Origin: Symsagittifera roscoffensis
Lineage: Eukaryota > Xenacoelomorpha > Acoela > Convolutidae
Assembly (NCBI RefSeq): GCF_963678635.1
Contig: NC_087069.1
Location: forward strand, 23,982,303 to 24,046,302
Direction of reading: 5' to 3'
Length of the DNA: 64,000 nucleotides
This document shows positions 35,334 through 46,848 of the stretch, piece after piece (positions within the stretch are counted from its first letter, which is position 1; each line of letters begins with the position of its first letter). A program made the position numbers and the translations under genes. Under the pieces are notes generated by a model, which ran no database searches, had not been told where the DNA came from, and worked only from the letters and a program-made list of their open reading frames with translations.

Positions 35334-35579
35334 TCAAGACCTCAGGGTACGAGCGAGAACACAAATGCAAAACAGAGTATCGCAAAAATGATCCAATTCT
35401 AATCTGGTTTCAGTATCAATGGTTGAGAAAATATAACGCTCTTGGTCTTTATCCTCCAACAGGAGTTCGTTAGTAGGTGATCTTAACACCATTAGTTGCG
35501 GGTTCAACAATGATGCGGTCGAGTCGGAACCTTGCTTCGTCTCGGCCGGTAAAGTTGGTGTAGATTGGAAATCAGCCAA
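35334..35579 (-). CDS. Short ORF of unknown significance
   Basis: An 81-codon minus-strand ORF (MADFQSTPTLPAETKQGSDS...) directly beyond the LTR-like segment at 35,745-36,450. It could be a remnant of an element's first ORF or chance. It has no recognisable domain. Confidence 0.2.
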   Translation of the reverse strand: MADFQSTPTLPAETKQGSDSTASLLNPQLMVLRSPTNELLLEDKDQERYIFSTIDTETRLELDHFCDTLFCICVLARTLRS

Positions 35580-35744
35580 CGCCGTTAAAAATGCTTAGGA
35601 GATTCAAAGGTTTTAATGGGTCCGCTTTCTGTGAGTGGAAGCAAATGAAATTAATTTTTCCACGTCCGAATCTTCGTCTATCGCGGCTGCCAATGGAAGC
35701 ACCTTGTAGTATTCGCCCGCAAGTACATATCGATAAAGCTAGGT

Positions 35745-36450
35745 TCTAAGACGACTAGCTAGCGTCTAAACACAGCTCTACATGCTTTTCACCGCCTCTG
35801 CCAAAGCCAGTTCTTGTAGTGGTCTTTCTAATATCGGGTCGACAAAAAACGTTACTGTTTCCGGCTTCGATCAGAACGCTCTTAATAACTTAATTATATG
35901 AAAAATAGAGTGCTCATGGCTGGGTCTCAGTATCCCCAGACCACGAGGTCACTCGTAAAAACAGGGCTAATACTATTTATCATATTACTATTGTTTTTGT
36001 TCAGTAGATAAAAATCATCATCTCCATCGAAGATGGATCAACCCTTTCCCCTAACTCCTAGCTTCTCATCGTCGGAAAATGAATTCAGATTTTAAATAAA
36101 TTGAATTCAGGGCATAATAGGGAAGCTAAAATTTATATAAAAGGATTTCAGTTCAAGTCCCGAGACCCCTCCGGATTCCTGAATCCGCGAAAATAACATC
36201 CTTATCTTCTTTCCGGAAGGCTGTTTTTCTACCCTCCACCGTTGTTTTGAACGGCCTTGCAACGATTGTAGCGACACAATCGTTGCAACTCGGAATGGTC
36301 TCTGCTAATTCTGCTATTCGTTGTTGTTTTTCTATCACAATTCTCGTTGTTGTCGCCGTTGCAACTATTGTTGTTGTGTTTTTTTTGGATTTCTTCCAAA
36401 ATGGCCGATTTTGACGTTTCTCAGAAATATGACGACATACTTCGAAATTT
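35745..36450 (-). repeat. LTR-like terminal segment of the left large retroelement copy
   Basis: Non-coding DNA clearly related to 48,270-48,985. Both share AACGACT..CTAGCGTC-like, CTTTTCACCGCCTCTGCC-like, GTCTCAGTATCCCCAGACCACG-like and TCAAAATGGCCG-like phrases in the same order. Both lie 3' (minus strand) of the same long ORF. The simplest reading is a 3' LTR or 3' UTR of the large element. Exact TG...CA ends were not identified. A 13-bp perfect hairpin sits inside (36,257-36,288). Confidence 0.5.
36257..36288. other. Perfect 13-bp hairpin
   Basis: TTGCAACGATTGT (36,257-36,269) and ACAATCGTTGCAA (36,276-36,288) form a perfect stem with a 6-nt loop, inside the LTR-like segment. I do not see the same stem in the other copy. 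Confidence 0.8.
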
Positions 36451-37409
36451 TAAAAATTTGAAATACAATAATATTCCAGCCTTCACAGTTTGACTAATCA
36501 TTCCAATAACACTGTTAATCCTTCTCAACTGCTAATTCGGAAGGTTAGCTGCTAACAATTCGAAATTTTCGAATCTGTTTTTTTTGTCCATTCTGGTCGA
36601 ATGTCACATACTCCCCGGAGAGCCCGGTCAATGTCCCCATTGAATCTCGCAATGTTCGTAAAAATGGTACAGTGTCAACAAACAGAATTTACCAAATGCA
36701 CGAAATTACTCTTATTCACGTCATATCGACTCAATGCAGAATATAAATGGCATATCATACTATACTACTATAGATTTCCAAATTCTTTCACTAATCTGCA
36801 CTTTCGACGATATGACCTAAGATAAAAGATTTTTTCTGACTTCCAATGTCAACGCCCTGATTTAAACTTTTTTCTCTTAGGTTTTAAAAGGTGCTAGTTT
36901 GCAGGACAGTCCTGCCAACCAACAAGCTAAAACTATCCTACTATGCTCCTTCCCTTCGCAAATCTTAGTTGTTATTGGTCCTGAATGTTAAAATTAAGGA
37001 ACTCTGTGATTAGAAAGAACATTGAAACAATCTCCCTCTTCAAGAGATTACCCAAGCCTTTCATCTCACCAGAAAGTGATCAGTTGTCCTAGTTGGTTAA
37101 AAATAGTCATGCAGGCTGGAATATTTCAATATACTCTTTGCTCAAGCCTTTCTAAATAAATAGTAAGTATCTCTAAAGCCACTAACTAAAATCAAAATAA
37201 AAGTTTATGATTGCAACAAATTCTTCAATGCGCAACACTCAACTAAATGTTTTCTGTCAGTTTTCAATTACAACTTAGTTTCTTAGTTTCTCACTTGAGT
37301 TTTTGTCACACACATAAAACAATTCTGAGTTTTAACTTCTTCTCTTTCGTCCTTTATTTGTTTCCTCTTTTTTTTCGTCATTTAGAAGCTCTAAAACTTC
37401 TAAATTCTT
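36451..37409. other. Stretch between LTR-like segment and long ORF, no gene
   Basis: About 960 bp of AT-rich DNA without a supported ORF. It includes the near-perfect palindrome GCAGGACAGTCCTGC at 36,901-36,915. The right copy has almost nothing at this place (LTR-like segment ends 48,985, ORF ends 49,024), so this may be an insertion. Confidence 0.4.
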
Positions 37410-39404
37410 CTAAAATCGTTTCTTTTCGCATTTTGTCTTCCGGCCATTTGCATTTTCAGTTTCTGTGTCTTGCAACACATCGTTAGCTCTTCTGACGCTG
37501 TTGGAAGCAGTCCTCCAACACTTCTGCTCTTCTACCCTTTGCTTACAACAAGGTAGGGGATCCACGTTAGATTCTCTGTTCCTGCAGAAGCTATTGTGAA
37601 TGCACAACGTCAAGTTTCTCTCCAAATCTTCCTTCAACATCTCTTCTTTTTCCCTTTCATTACGTTCACTTGTCCTGGAAATTCTCTTTGCTTCTTGGTA
37701 TACTCGTACAACCATGCAGTCAAGTTGGCTCTAAACTATGGCATCAGTCTTCTCCTTGCCCATATCTTTTTCACTTCCATCGCAATGTTCAGAATCTTGC
37801 ACATTGTCTCAAAAAGGTCTAAATCTTTTAGACAATCCATATTCTGCAATTGTTCTCTCGTTGGTGCCTCCTGTCTATTGTTCTCCTTCATATGAGCTTC
37901 CAGCCATCGTATCGCCATCATAAATCCCACTATCACTATTGTTATGGGCCGTGATGAAACTGGTAAACACATGGAGAGCAGCTCTCCAGAGTCCCAGATC
38001 AACACCAGATTACTGCGCCCGGTTAACCACCATGTTTGCAGCAAGCAACGGCAGGGAAACTCATCATGTGTTAACATGATGCTCCTCCAGTTAAGCTTTC
38101 CCGAAGCTTCCAGTAGTGGTTCTACTTCCATCATCACTCGGTGGACTTCATCAGTCTCATCTACTGTATTGTAATCCGTAACAGTTGATCCTCTCTGTTT
38201 TTGTCTCTCAAAGTCACTGAAGTTCCCGCTGACGTATCCCATTAACTTCTTTCCCAGTATCGATTCCAAATCCTCCTTAGTTCTCTCTGGAACTGCTGAA
38301 AACATTTTGCACTGTAACTCATAAGAATTTTCTGACATTCTCGCTAGTCTCACACACTTTGGCACTGAGAAGGCTTGATCCACACTCGTTCTCGTACTTT
38401 TTACATCCACAGCTACGAAATGCACTGTGTATCTGCTCTTGCACATTGGAGCTAATGTCGATCCCACCAAATATCGCGCTCCGATGATCTGCGATAAGTT
38501 TCACTGTGTCTGATGTTCATTTCCGCCACGATCGCTTCTCTCCATTTTCCTATGTGCTTCTGCTCAGTCTGCAAAACTCCTGGGAACACTTCTACACTGA
38601 TGGCCGTGACCATCTCATGTTTCTGTTCTAGATTCAATAGTGACTCTAAGGAACCAAACATGCTGTAGAATCCTAGTGCAGTCACTAGGTTCACCTCGGT
38701 TCCTCCATGACAATCTGCGATCAATTCCGTTTCCGTTCTTGCTTTCATCACAATGTTCCCAAACAAAATTGTCAACTGCTTGTGTTGTTTCTCCAGTGTT
38801 TTCACGCAATCTAGACTTCCACAAATGTGACCTTCCAGTTTCCAGTCCACAGACTTCTGTCAGACAGCTACCAGGTTTAACCCAGTCTTCTGGTCCCCAG
38901 CGAGGCAACTCCACTTTGCTTCAGCGTTGCTTTTAGAGGCTGTTGTCATCACATTATATTTGATATTAAGATCACGCAGGTTACAGTCTGCATTTAGTTC
39001 CCTCTGAACCTCTTGTGATGCCTGTAGTATCAAATCAGCATTGGGCTAGGACACCACGATGGTCTCGTCAGTTCCCACACTATCATCAAGCTCGTTCTCA
39101 GTAATTCATCTGAGAATCCCAATCCAAACTCCACTCGTTTGTCGGATTCTGGCACGGAAGGTGCAGCTACCTTTTCTTCTAAGACTAGTCCCAGCTTGGT
39201 CTGCGGTTTAGCAGCGCTTTTAGTCGTTGCAATTCTCGACGTCCAGAACCTCAGCAACACTGCTTGCTCGTAATCAAAGAAGTAATCGCGTATGTCTTCA
39301 CTAAGAAACGGGTTGTACGCTATCCCTATGACTGCGGACACGTAACTGTATGACTTCTTTCTTATCGGTTCACAGTAATCATTGGATTTCGGCAGTGCTC
39401 CCAT
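37410..39404 (-). pseudogene. Large-element long ORF (ORF3), C-terminal part, left copy
   Basis: Minus-strand, several frames. Readable blocks: SNDYCEPIRKKSYSYVSAVI and DYFFDYEQAVLLRFWTSRIA (39,030-39,404); HKQLTILFGNIVMKARTETE (38,452-38,850); MVGSTLAPMCKSRYTVHFVA and DVKSTRTSVDQAFSVPKCVR (37,736-38,470); then LDLFETMCKILNIAMEVKKI and WARRRLMP. The end of this region is homologous to 49,024-49,690 in the right copy (LDLFRTTCKVLRIPRAIEKI). I recognise no enzyme domain. The final segment is basic and probably helical. Confidence 0.55.
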
Positions 39405-39425
39405 GGATTCCTTAGTGAACCTCAG

Positions 39426-41395
39426 CTAATTGTTTGGGAATCTCCTGATTTCGTCTATTTTCCTCGTGGGTTCTAGTTCTACAGGTTCCTTCATGTTCAC
39501 CCTCATTGGTTTGCTTTGATGTATATCCAGCAGTGCTAGCATGAGTAAGGCTTTTGCTCGTTGATCACTTTCTCTCAGCATCTTGACACAGGTATTCAAT
39601 GCTGGCAGTGAAATTTGCTCTATCATGAATCGAATGAAACAGAGAGCGTCTCCCCGCTTCGCGCACGCTACTGCCATTCCCTCTTGGATTATCAGATCCC
39701 TCATGCTCGTCATCAGGAAGAATTTTCTTCTTTCGATCTGTTCCTTTCTTCTGAATCATATTCCTCGCGGGTCAGTCCGATCATGCACCAGGCGAACCTC
39801 AGTTGTAGTTCAGTCCTCACGTAGGTTACTGCTATCAGAGCGTGTATCCTCGGCGTAGTCCTCATCTCCTCTTCAAAGTACCGTAACACTACCGCTTTCC
39901 ATGGAAGGCTCACCAATTGCTCGATCTTTTCTGCCTGCATCTCAGACGACGCTAGAGTCCCGTATGGTTTCTGCTTGAGGGTGGTGCCTTGCATCATTGT
40001 CTCCAGATAACCTTCCATGGCACTCTTGTCTACAGAGCCATTAAGTTTCCTCTGCCCGAGTTTATATACTCCAAAATCTCCATGTATCCACCGGCGGGTC
40101 CGTCTTTTGATACAGATTCCGACACTGTCAGTCGGTTATATTCCACTGGGACTAGTTGTCATACGACACTTCCCTTTCCGTGGTTCATGGGAGACGGTTT
40201 AAAGTCTTTCATGGTACTCTCTCCACAATGGCTGAGTATTTCCATTTCCAATGTCGCTCCAGTCAGAGTGCGGTCACTCCGTCTGGATTTATAACCCGTT
40301 GATTTTATTCCTGCCATGAGAATGGGCGGCACCATTGCTACATCCGTTAACATTCTGTCTGTGCCAGGCAATCGATCATCACCTTGTCCCAAATCCATGA
40401 CTTCTCCGACTCGTTTCCTTTTCGCTGAGTTGACAACTTTTATTGATATTTCCGAATCCACCTTCCTCTTTCCCGCTCTCCCTGGTATCACTTTGCTGCC
40501 TGGTTTCATCTTCATTTCATTGTTCTTATCAATCACCATTTTCGATCGCATCGTTCTTTTCCTGGTTCTCGACAGATATACCACTTCGCCTTTTTCCTCT
40601 TGCGGCGATAGGAGAGTTTGCTTCACTTTCGTCAGTGGCTGAGTCGATCAACAATTCACTCAATCTCCCTTCACACCCGTCGAGTTTGTCAAGGACTTCC
40701 CGCATTAGTGGTCATATGAGACCTAATTTCGAAACGGACTGGGTTCGGTAGCTCTTAACTACTGTCCAGATTTCTTCCATGAAGGCCAGTCTGTCCAATC
40801 TACATCAAGTCCTATTTTCATGGTTTTGGTGATGTACCTCCCACTTTTCTTCGGGTAATGTTCCCAAGAAAGGTACTCTGGCAGCGCCTTTTATCCTTCT
40901 TCTCCTTGGTGATTCCATGAGGAGTCTTTGTTCATTGTCTTTAGAATTACCCGAAGAGCTGCTCTCCGGCAAATTCCGTTTCATTTCCGCAAAAGCTGAC
41001 GGAGGCTCCAGTGTCGAAGTACCTTCATTTGCTGGTTCAGTCGCTTCTAATGTATCTGCGTTGTTTTCAAAGTCACTCAGGAAATTGAAATCCAAGCTGG
41101 ATACTCCTCCTGTCGATGCCTTGTCGTCTTCCTTCTCCACTTGATCGGGATCCTCTTGCATGATTTCTCCTGATCGATGGCTTCTTCCCTGCCCATCATC
41201 TCCTTCTGACGTATCTCTCGAATTTGAGGGTCCTTGCTTTTCAATCTTGGCCCCTTCCGGAAACTTCGGTATGATTAGCCTGCCGTCTGATTTATCTTCC
41301 TCTTCTACATGGACCACTTTGATTTCCTCATAGCCGAAGGGTGCCAGGATGGTTCTCGTCTGCAGCGTTCCTCCCACTGTTAACTCCTGTTTCAC
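39426..41395 (-). pseudogene. Large-element long ORF (ORF3), middle part, left copy
   Basis: Continuation of the same minus-strand gene, with breaks. It starts with KQELTVGGTLQTRTILAPFG, then an acidic, Ser/Thr-rich disordered stretch (DQVEKEDDKASTGG, 40,805-41,395), a basic stretch resembling a nuclear localisation signal (LSRTRKRTMRSK and NSAKRKRVGE, 40,159-40,626), and a helical block (WKAVVLRYFEEEMRTTPRIH and RDLIIQEGMAVACAKRG, 39,426-40,018). The TAA at about 41,399-41,401 that separates it from the upstream block is in the same frame, so the two were one protein. No catalytic motif recognised. Confidence 0.5.
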
Positions 41396-41401
41396 TCTAG
41401 T

Positions 41402-44132
41402 TTAAATCAGGGAGGCCTCAGGTAATTCGGCTCTGCCTCTCATCCTGATAGGCGCTAGGTTTAATTCCGTCCATTGCGTGTCAAACGCTCCAGGCTTCGG
41501 TGTCGCGGCATTACTTATTCGCATTCTCGTCGCTTGATCCGTATAAGCAAATCTCGTGTACTGTAACACTGTGGCATTCGTGCCCACAAAACACGGATCC
41601 ATCGCTTCCGAGAATTTCGCTACCCTCCTTTCATTGGTCTCAAATCTTGGAGTTTGTACTACGGAGACTGATCCGAGCAACATCCTTCTTATCAGGGGGA
41701 AGTCAGGGATTTCTTCTGGCAGCTTCTCTTAATCACCCCAGTCTTTCATCTCTTCTCTCTCCTTTTGGTATGCCGTAGTGAGATGAGGAATCCTGGTGAT
41801 CTCACCATTTGTGGGCCTTAGATTCCAGAGCTTCGGAAATACCTCAATAAGTCCTCTCTCTACTTCTCCCATACAATCATGGAAGTGATCGTCAAAGTTG
41901 ACGACCGTCATTTCTGGCTCTGCGATCTTTCCAAACAAAAGATCCTCGCTCAGAAGTTCTCGCAACACATGCTGCTCACACCAGTTCAGCACACTCCCGT
42001 CCACCGCTGATATGAGGCTCAGGTGCGGCACCGACCTCGTGTACGCTTCCAACTTAACATCAGAGAACGCAAACGTGACTGCTGGTTCATAGATCACTGT
42101 CACAAACTCCATGGCTCGTCTGATCAACGCTAAGGGATCGGTCCTCATAGCTAAGCGCAGATCAGTTAGTAGGGGCATGTCCCCAACATGTCGTCTCATG
42201 TCCTCCTCCCTTTCAATCGTCTCATCCTCTCCTGTTCCTAAGCGATTCTGCTGTAGGAGATACTGGATAAGCGTATGTCTCAGATCTCTTATCTTATTCC
42301 ACGAATCCGTGGCTTTCTTCACATCGAATCTCCTCACATTCTCTCTCATCTGCTGTGGGTAGCGTGTCAGGTTCATCAGTCCTACCAAGTTTCCATGTGT
42401 TTTTGCAATCAATTTTGGAGTCCATCTAACCGCAAGTTGTGAAATCCTTCGGTGAGAAATACAACTGGTCCTGTCGCGAAGTTTTCTGCTCCAAACGTCA
42501 CGAACAAGGCTTGTATTTCAACGATTGATACTTCCACTACTGCTTGGAGGAATTCTTTTATCAAGTATTGAGAGAGTTTTGGGAAGACTTTTGCCAAGAA
42601 GGACGCGGTCCATCCGGCTCCCAGCCCTCCCAGCATGCTATCAGTCCGTTCAAAGCCGTCTTCTCCCTTCACCTTCTGAGTCCAGAAAGTTTCCAGGATA
42701 ACTTGGCACACTTTGTTTACAAACTCGGCTGCCTTCTCTTGGGCATTTTCGGCCAGGTCCACCTCCTTCACAAGGTAGGCATGGATCATCCTGATCATCA
42801 CTGGGCCTTGCTCAAAAGCATCAGCACACATAGCCGCTACTCAAGGAGTTAGGTGTAGCCACTGGTTAGCTTCTGACTTTGTTCTCAAAACCATCGCTTC
42901 CAAGTGAGCTCTGGCATCCTTGGAGTTGTTTCTTCTCTCTCCTTCCTCCTTTATGACCATTCCTCGGAACCATAAGTCATTCGACATCGCCACAATTACT
43001 CTATGCTCGTCATCTATTCCTGGTTTCAACTTGAGCTGTCGACTGAAATTGGACAGCTCCAACCCCAGCACCTCGTCCAACGCTAACATGTGCAGCGCAT
43101 GGTCCTTGAATCCTCTCATCGCGTTCGATATATCTGACCACACCGCCGGTAGTTCGGCCCTGAGTGGTCTCAGATTCTCCATCTCTATCTCGCGATTTGA
43201 GGCCGATATGATTACATCATATTTCCATTCTGAGAGCAAAGCCACAATCGCATACACGAATTTTAGTTCATCCGGAGACTTGCATACCCCGGAGACAGCG
43301 CGAACACGGCTCTCGGTGTCATCTTGGTGAACGAACCTTCTTTCAGGGTATCCACTACTTCACCCATCGACTCGAGTATATTTTTTATCGCTAGCCATAC
43401 AGCGGCTTCACCTTGTGATATGCCGTAGTAAGACGAGGAATCCTGGTGATCTCACCATTTGTCTTGTCGTAGGGCCTTAGATTCCAGAGCTTCGGAAATA
43501 TCTCAATATGCCTTCTCTCTACTTCTCCCATACAATCACGGAAGTTCTCAAAACCATCGCTTCCAAGTGAGCTCTGGTATCCTTGGAGTTGTTTCTTATC
43601 TCTCCTTCCTCCTTTTTGTTCTCTGAGTCTGCTCTCTGAGTCTGCTCAGGAAACCCCTACTGTGTAAATGGTCACTGATGCCAGCAAACACAATTGTGAT
43701 TCGGTTCATCTCTGTCTGTCTTTGTACTCCGATCGCCATTGACACGGATTGCATTAGGTCCAGATCGACAGCTGCCAACATTATAACATCCGGCCAAAAC
43801 ACAGACTTGGAAGTGTGTACGAAGTCTGAATTCGCTACTCTCATAATCTTGGCCTTCCTCATTTTTGCCTTGTCATACGCGGCAACGATGGTCTCATCTT
43901 TCTTTATCGCTTTTAACCCGCCGTATCTTTGGACATCACCTTGCGGATTCACTTGTTTCGGGTATACTCTTTCTTTCACATGACCTGAGGGTGTCTTCAG
44001 CTGCCTGAATATCTTCACATGTTGCCCAATCGGCGCCCTCGTTATCAGAAATCTTCCAGGTCTCTCTTTTCGATTCCCCTCATCGTGATTCAGTTTTACG
44101 TCTTGTAACGGTCTTGCATTCACTGGGCCCAT
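41402..44132 (-). pseudogene. Large-element long ORF (ORF3), N-terminal part, left copy
   Basis: The first ATG (44,132) overlaps the end of ORF2 by 13 nt (ATGGGCCCAGTGA), so ORF3 is in another frame and was perhaps made by reinitiation. Blocks: GRFLITRAPIGQHVKIFRQL and VFWPDVIMLAAVDLDLMQSV then ITIVFAGISDHLHSRGFLS (43,596-44,132); ELPAVWSDISNAMRGFKDHA and GIDDEHRVIVAMSNDLWFRG (42,841-43,257); GLGAGWTASFLAKVFPKLSQ (42,409-42,831); LIQYLLQQNRLGTGEDETIE (41,729-42,412). The pattern VFAGISDHL...DDEH is faintly like SGNH hydrolase blocks III and V, so a second hydrolase-like fold is possible but unproven. A 193-bp patched duplication interrupts it at 43,419-43,611. Confidence 0.55.
43419..43611. 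repeat. Chimeric patch made of two duplicated pieces of the same ORF
   Basis: 43,419-43,544 copies 41,769-41,885, and 43,545-43,611 copies 42,882-42,950, joined head to tail in the same orientation and inserted into the ORF. The insertion changes the frame and supplies the stop that ends the block at 43,596. The donors lie 0.7-1.7 kb away. It looks like a template-switch product. Confidence 0.75.
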
Positions 44133-46462
44133 TTTGTTATTAGAGGGCAGTCCTCTAGATCAGCAAACCTCAAGGCCGTCGTGGATCTGAAGTTTATGCC
44201 CGCAGCTATCAACCAATTCACGCCTGTTATCGAGTACAGTCCGCTGACCGATAACCTTGCTCCGTTCAGCATCATCATGGCATCCGGTGCGAAGCTCACC
44301 GTCAGAAGGTTCAGTTTCATCAGGTCATCCTTGTATATGTGCCAGGGAGAAGGTATTGGCCTCAACCACATTAGAGAGCTCCTGTTTGGACGTCGCTCCT
44401 CTCGACTGGTGCTCGTCGTCTCAGATCTAGTATCCTATCTAGAGGTGCTGGTCGTTTCCGCTGTCGAGTTTACAGGCCCTAATCTTAGTCTAGGAATAAT
44501 GGTCCTCCTCATGGGCGCTTCTCCCAATTGATCTCGTGCATCCGTTCTGTGCCCGGGTTCGCTGGAGCTTTGCGGCTTGTAGATGGTCACGGCTGGCACC
44601 GCTCCCAAGCGTGTTTCCAGGTTAGGAGGCACAAAGGTGGTAATTGTCGGTTCGTTTGATGCTCCCTCTTACTTCAGCACTCCCGTGTCAAACATTTCTA
44701 CTTCCAATTCATCCAATCGCTCTTGAAAGACTCTGTTCAACCAAGCCTGTCCTTCTATGGTATCAAAGTGGATGCCCGGCGGACGTCCTTCTATGTCAGC
44801 CTGGCCCAATCCATAGCCCTCAGCTCATGTTCGATATCCAAAAGGATCATCCTTTCGGCCTTCCGACTTGCAAGATTCCTCAGGATGTTGTTCCACCTGA
44901 TTACTCCTTCGTTGTGTTTTCTCCCTGCTGCAGTCAATGTCCTCGTGTTCATTGGCTTCATTGGCACAGTGCAAACTGTCACTACCGCGCAGTTGAACTT
45001 CTGTCAGAGTGTAGTAAACAAGCACACTATCATTGATTCCCATAGTGCTTCTTCCTCATCTGAGCTTCTCGAGATGTTATTTGTCCCAACCAGGATCATC
45101 ACATAAGGGATTCTCCCTGGGTTCAACAACTCCACCATCTGAAATAACTGGGCTATCGTCGCGCCTCCATAAGCCATCACCGTGGTGATCCAGGAGGTCC
45201 TCAAGTTTGAGAGCACTCTGACCAAGCTGTCTCCCAGTATCAGATGTGATGTCCCCAGTGGTGGTTGCTGCAGGCTTACTGCCAGGTTCCAAGTCGCTCG
45301 ACTGAAGCAAGCTCTCGGATCCGCCTCCGGAACTCCTGTGAAGTTATACTTCAAATGATCATTCTATTGTACATCTATTACCCGGGACACTTTCTTCGCC
45401 GGCATCTTTCGTATTTTCCTGTCTGGGACTTTTGAGCTCCCCATTGGTAGCGTTGTATCGCTAACTCCCCTTTTGGTCAATACGTCTTGGGAGTGCTGTA
45501 CTCTACCCGTATCGTCGACCGTTCCATAGGGTGCAGTCACCCCGGAACCTGGCGCATTCCTGTTGGCCACTAGTCGTCCAGCTGTCTCTATCAGCTTCCT
45601 CATCGTCTGCTCCACGACTGGGTCAGCTAAGGTATCACTCGGGTCCGGGATTGTCACTCGACCAGTTGCAGTTGGGAGTCGCGTTTCTGTCGTTTGACTC
45701 ATTTCTCGGGGCGTCAAGAACTCCATCGGGGACTGCCCACGAGGAATACTCCTTGCAGGTATCACTTTTTCCACGGCTGTTGTCAATGCCAACCGCTCCG
45801 ATCGCTCCTTGTAGTCCCGCCTCAAGCGTTCAGTTTCTTCACCCTGATTTTTGTTGCAGTCTTCACACAATCTCTTCCACATGTCTCTGTCTTCTTCTAT
45901 GGTGAGCATGGTCTTGGTCATCTCGTCCAGCTCCCTTCTAGTCCTTTCCAGCTCATCTTTCATCCCATCTAGATCTTGCATGATTTGGTTCGTTTGAATC
46001 CCTTGTTCTACTCTCGCCCTCTTTGGTGGCACAGCTATTCTCAGTGGTGAACTAGACGAGGCAGCCTCGCTGTTCATCTCTTGATGCATTCTGCTCAGCC
46101 CAGGCTTGGGCTTGGAGGGCAAAGGCATCTCATCCGGTTGGTAAGTCCTAGAAGTTCCCAATCCAGGCTCGTTCGCCAAGTCACTCCCTGAGAGAGCCCC
46201 GTTTCTCCACCTCATCACTCTCATGTTCGGGCGGTCTAATAATCCCCTCTCTTCGTATGCTGCCATCAACAGGACTTCCGTGGGGTGGTCCCCACGACTA
46301 TCATGCCCCAAGATGTTTATCAGGGCGGTCAGCAACATGACTACCTCTGATTCCTCCAGAGCGAAGACTCAATCTATTAGCCGACGATGGATCGCATCTA
46401 CCATCGGTCCTACATATGCCTCTGTCAGGTCCATCAATTCGTCCAAGTTGAAGTTTTCCATT
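44120..46462 (-). pseudogene. Large-element ORF2: coiled coil plus SGNH (GDSL) hydrolase, left copy
   Basis: Starts at ATG 46,462 (MENFNLDELMDLTEAYVGPM), with an in-frame TGA near 46,372 where the other copy has Cys. A Pro-rich and a basic region (VPPKRARVEQG) follow, then a predicted coiled coil (LDGMKDELERTRRELDEMTK, about 45,950). The hydrolase domain has block I LILGDSLVRVL with the nucleophile Ser, a Gly block AYGGATIAQL, block III ILVGTNNIS (45,004-45,354), and after frame changes block V-like PGIHFDTIEGQAWL (about 44,770). The C-terminal tail reaches 44,120 and overlaps ORF3. SGNH enzymes hydrolyse esters; the substrate here is unknown. Several frameshifts make it inactive. Confidence 0.75.
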
Positions 46463-46848
46463 CTCTTTTCGGGTTCGATTCGATTTGATTTAATGATTTG
46501 ACTCAAGTGAGCAATTAAACGATCAATTAGGATCTAGAAAAGAGGCCACGAACATCACACTTGTCCATTTCACCTTAACCTCTCGTTTAAATTTATTTAA
46601 AACAGTCAGATAAAAAGATTTTGATCCTAAAAATTTTTAAAATCAATCGGTCTCTAAAATTTTGAAATTCGACCTAAGATTGGACAGTCCAAACTTTGGA
46701 TCTATTCCTAAGATCGTCATTCAGTTGTTCGTGGTCACTGACTCCTTCTTACCCAGGATCTTAATAACATAACACATAACCTAACATAACACACATATCA
46801 GTCACTACACGTACTTTAGTCTGACACCCTTTTGCATATCACCTTAAC
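46463..46848. promoter_or_regulatory. Conserved spacer between pol and ORF2, left copy
   Basis: About 385 bp of AT-rich non-coding DNA matching the equivalent spacer at 51,098-51,568. Both contain ...GATCAATTAGGATCTAGAAAAGAGG-like and AACATAACACATAACCTAAC-like phrases. Conservation in a non-coding position suggests a function such as a subgenomic promoter or splice signal for the downstream ORFs. This is inference from position and similarity only. Confidence 0.35.

Noticed and set aside
42544-43330. Plus-strand ORFs of 102-136 codons
   Set aside because: Antisense to the ORF3 reading, which is longer, matched in order by the other blocks and better in composition.
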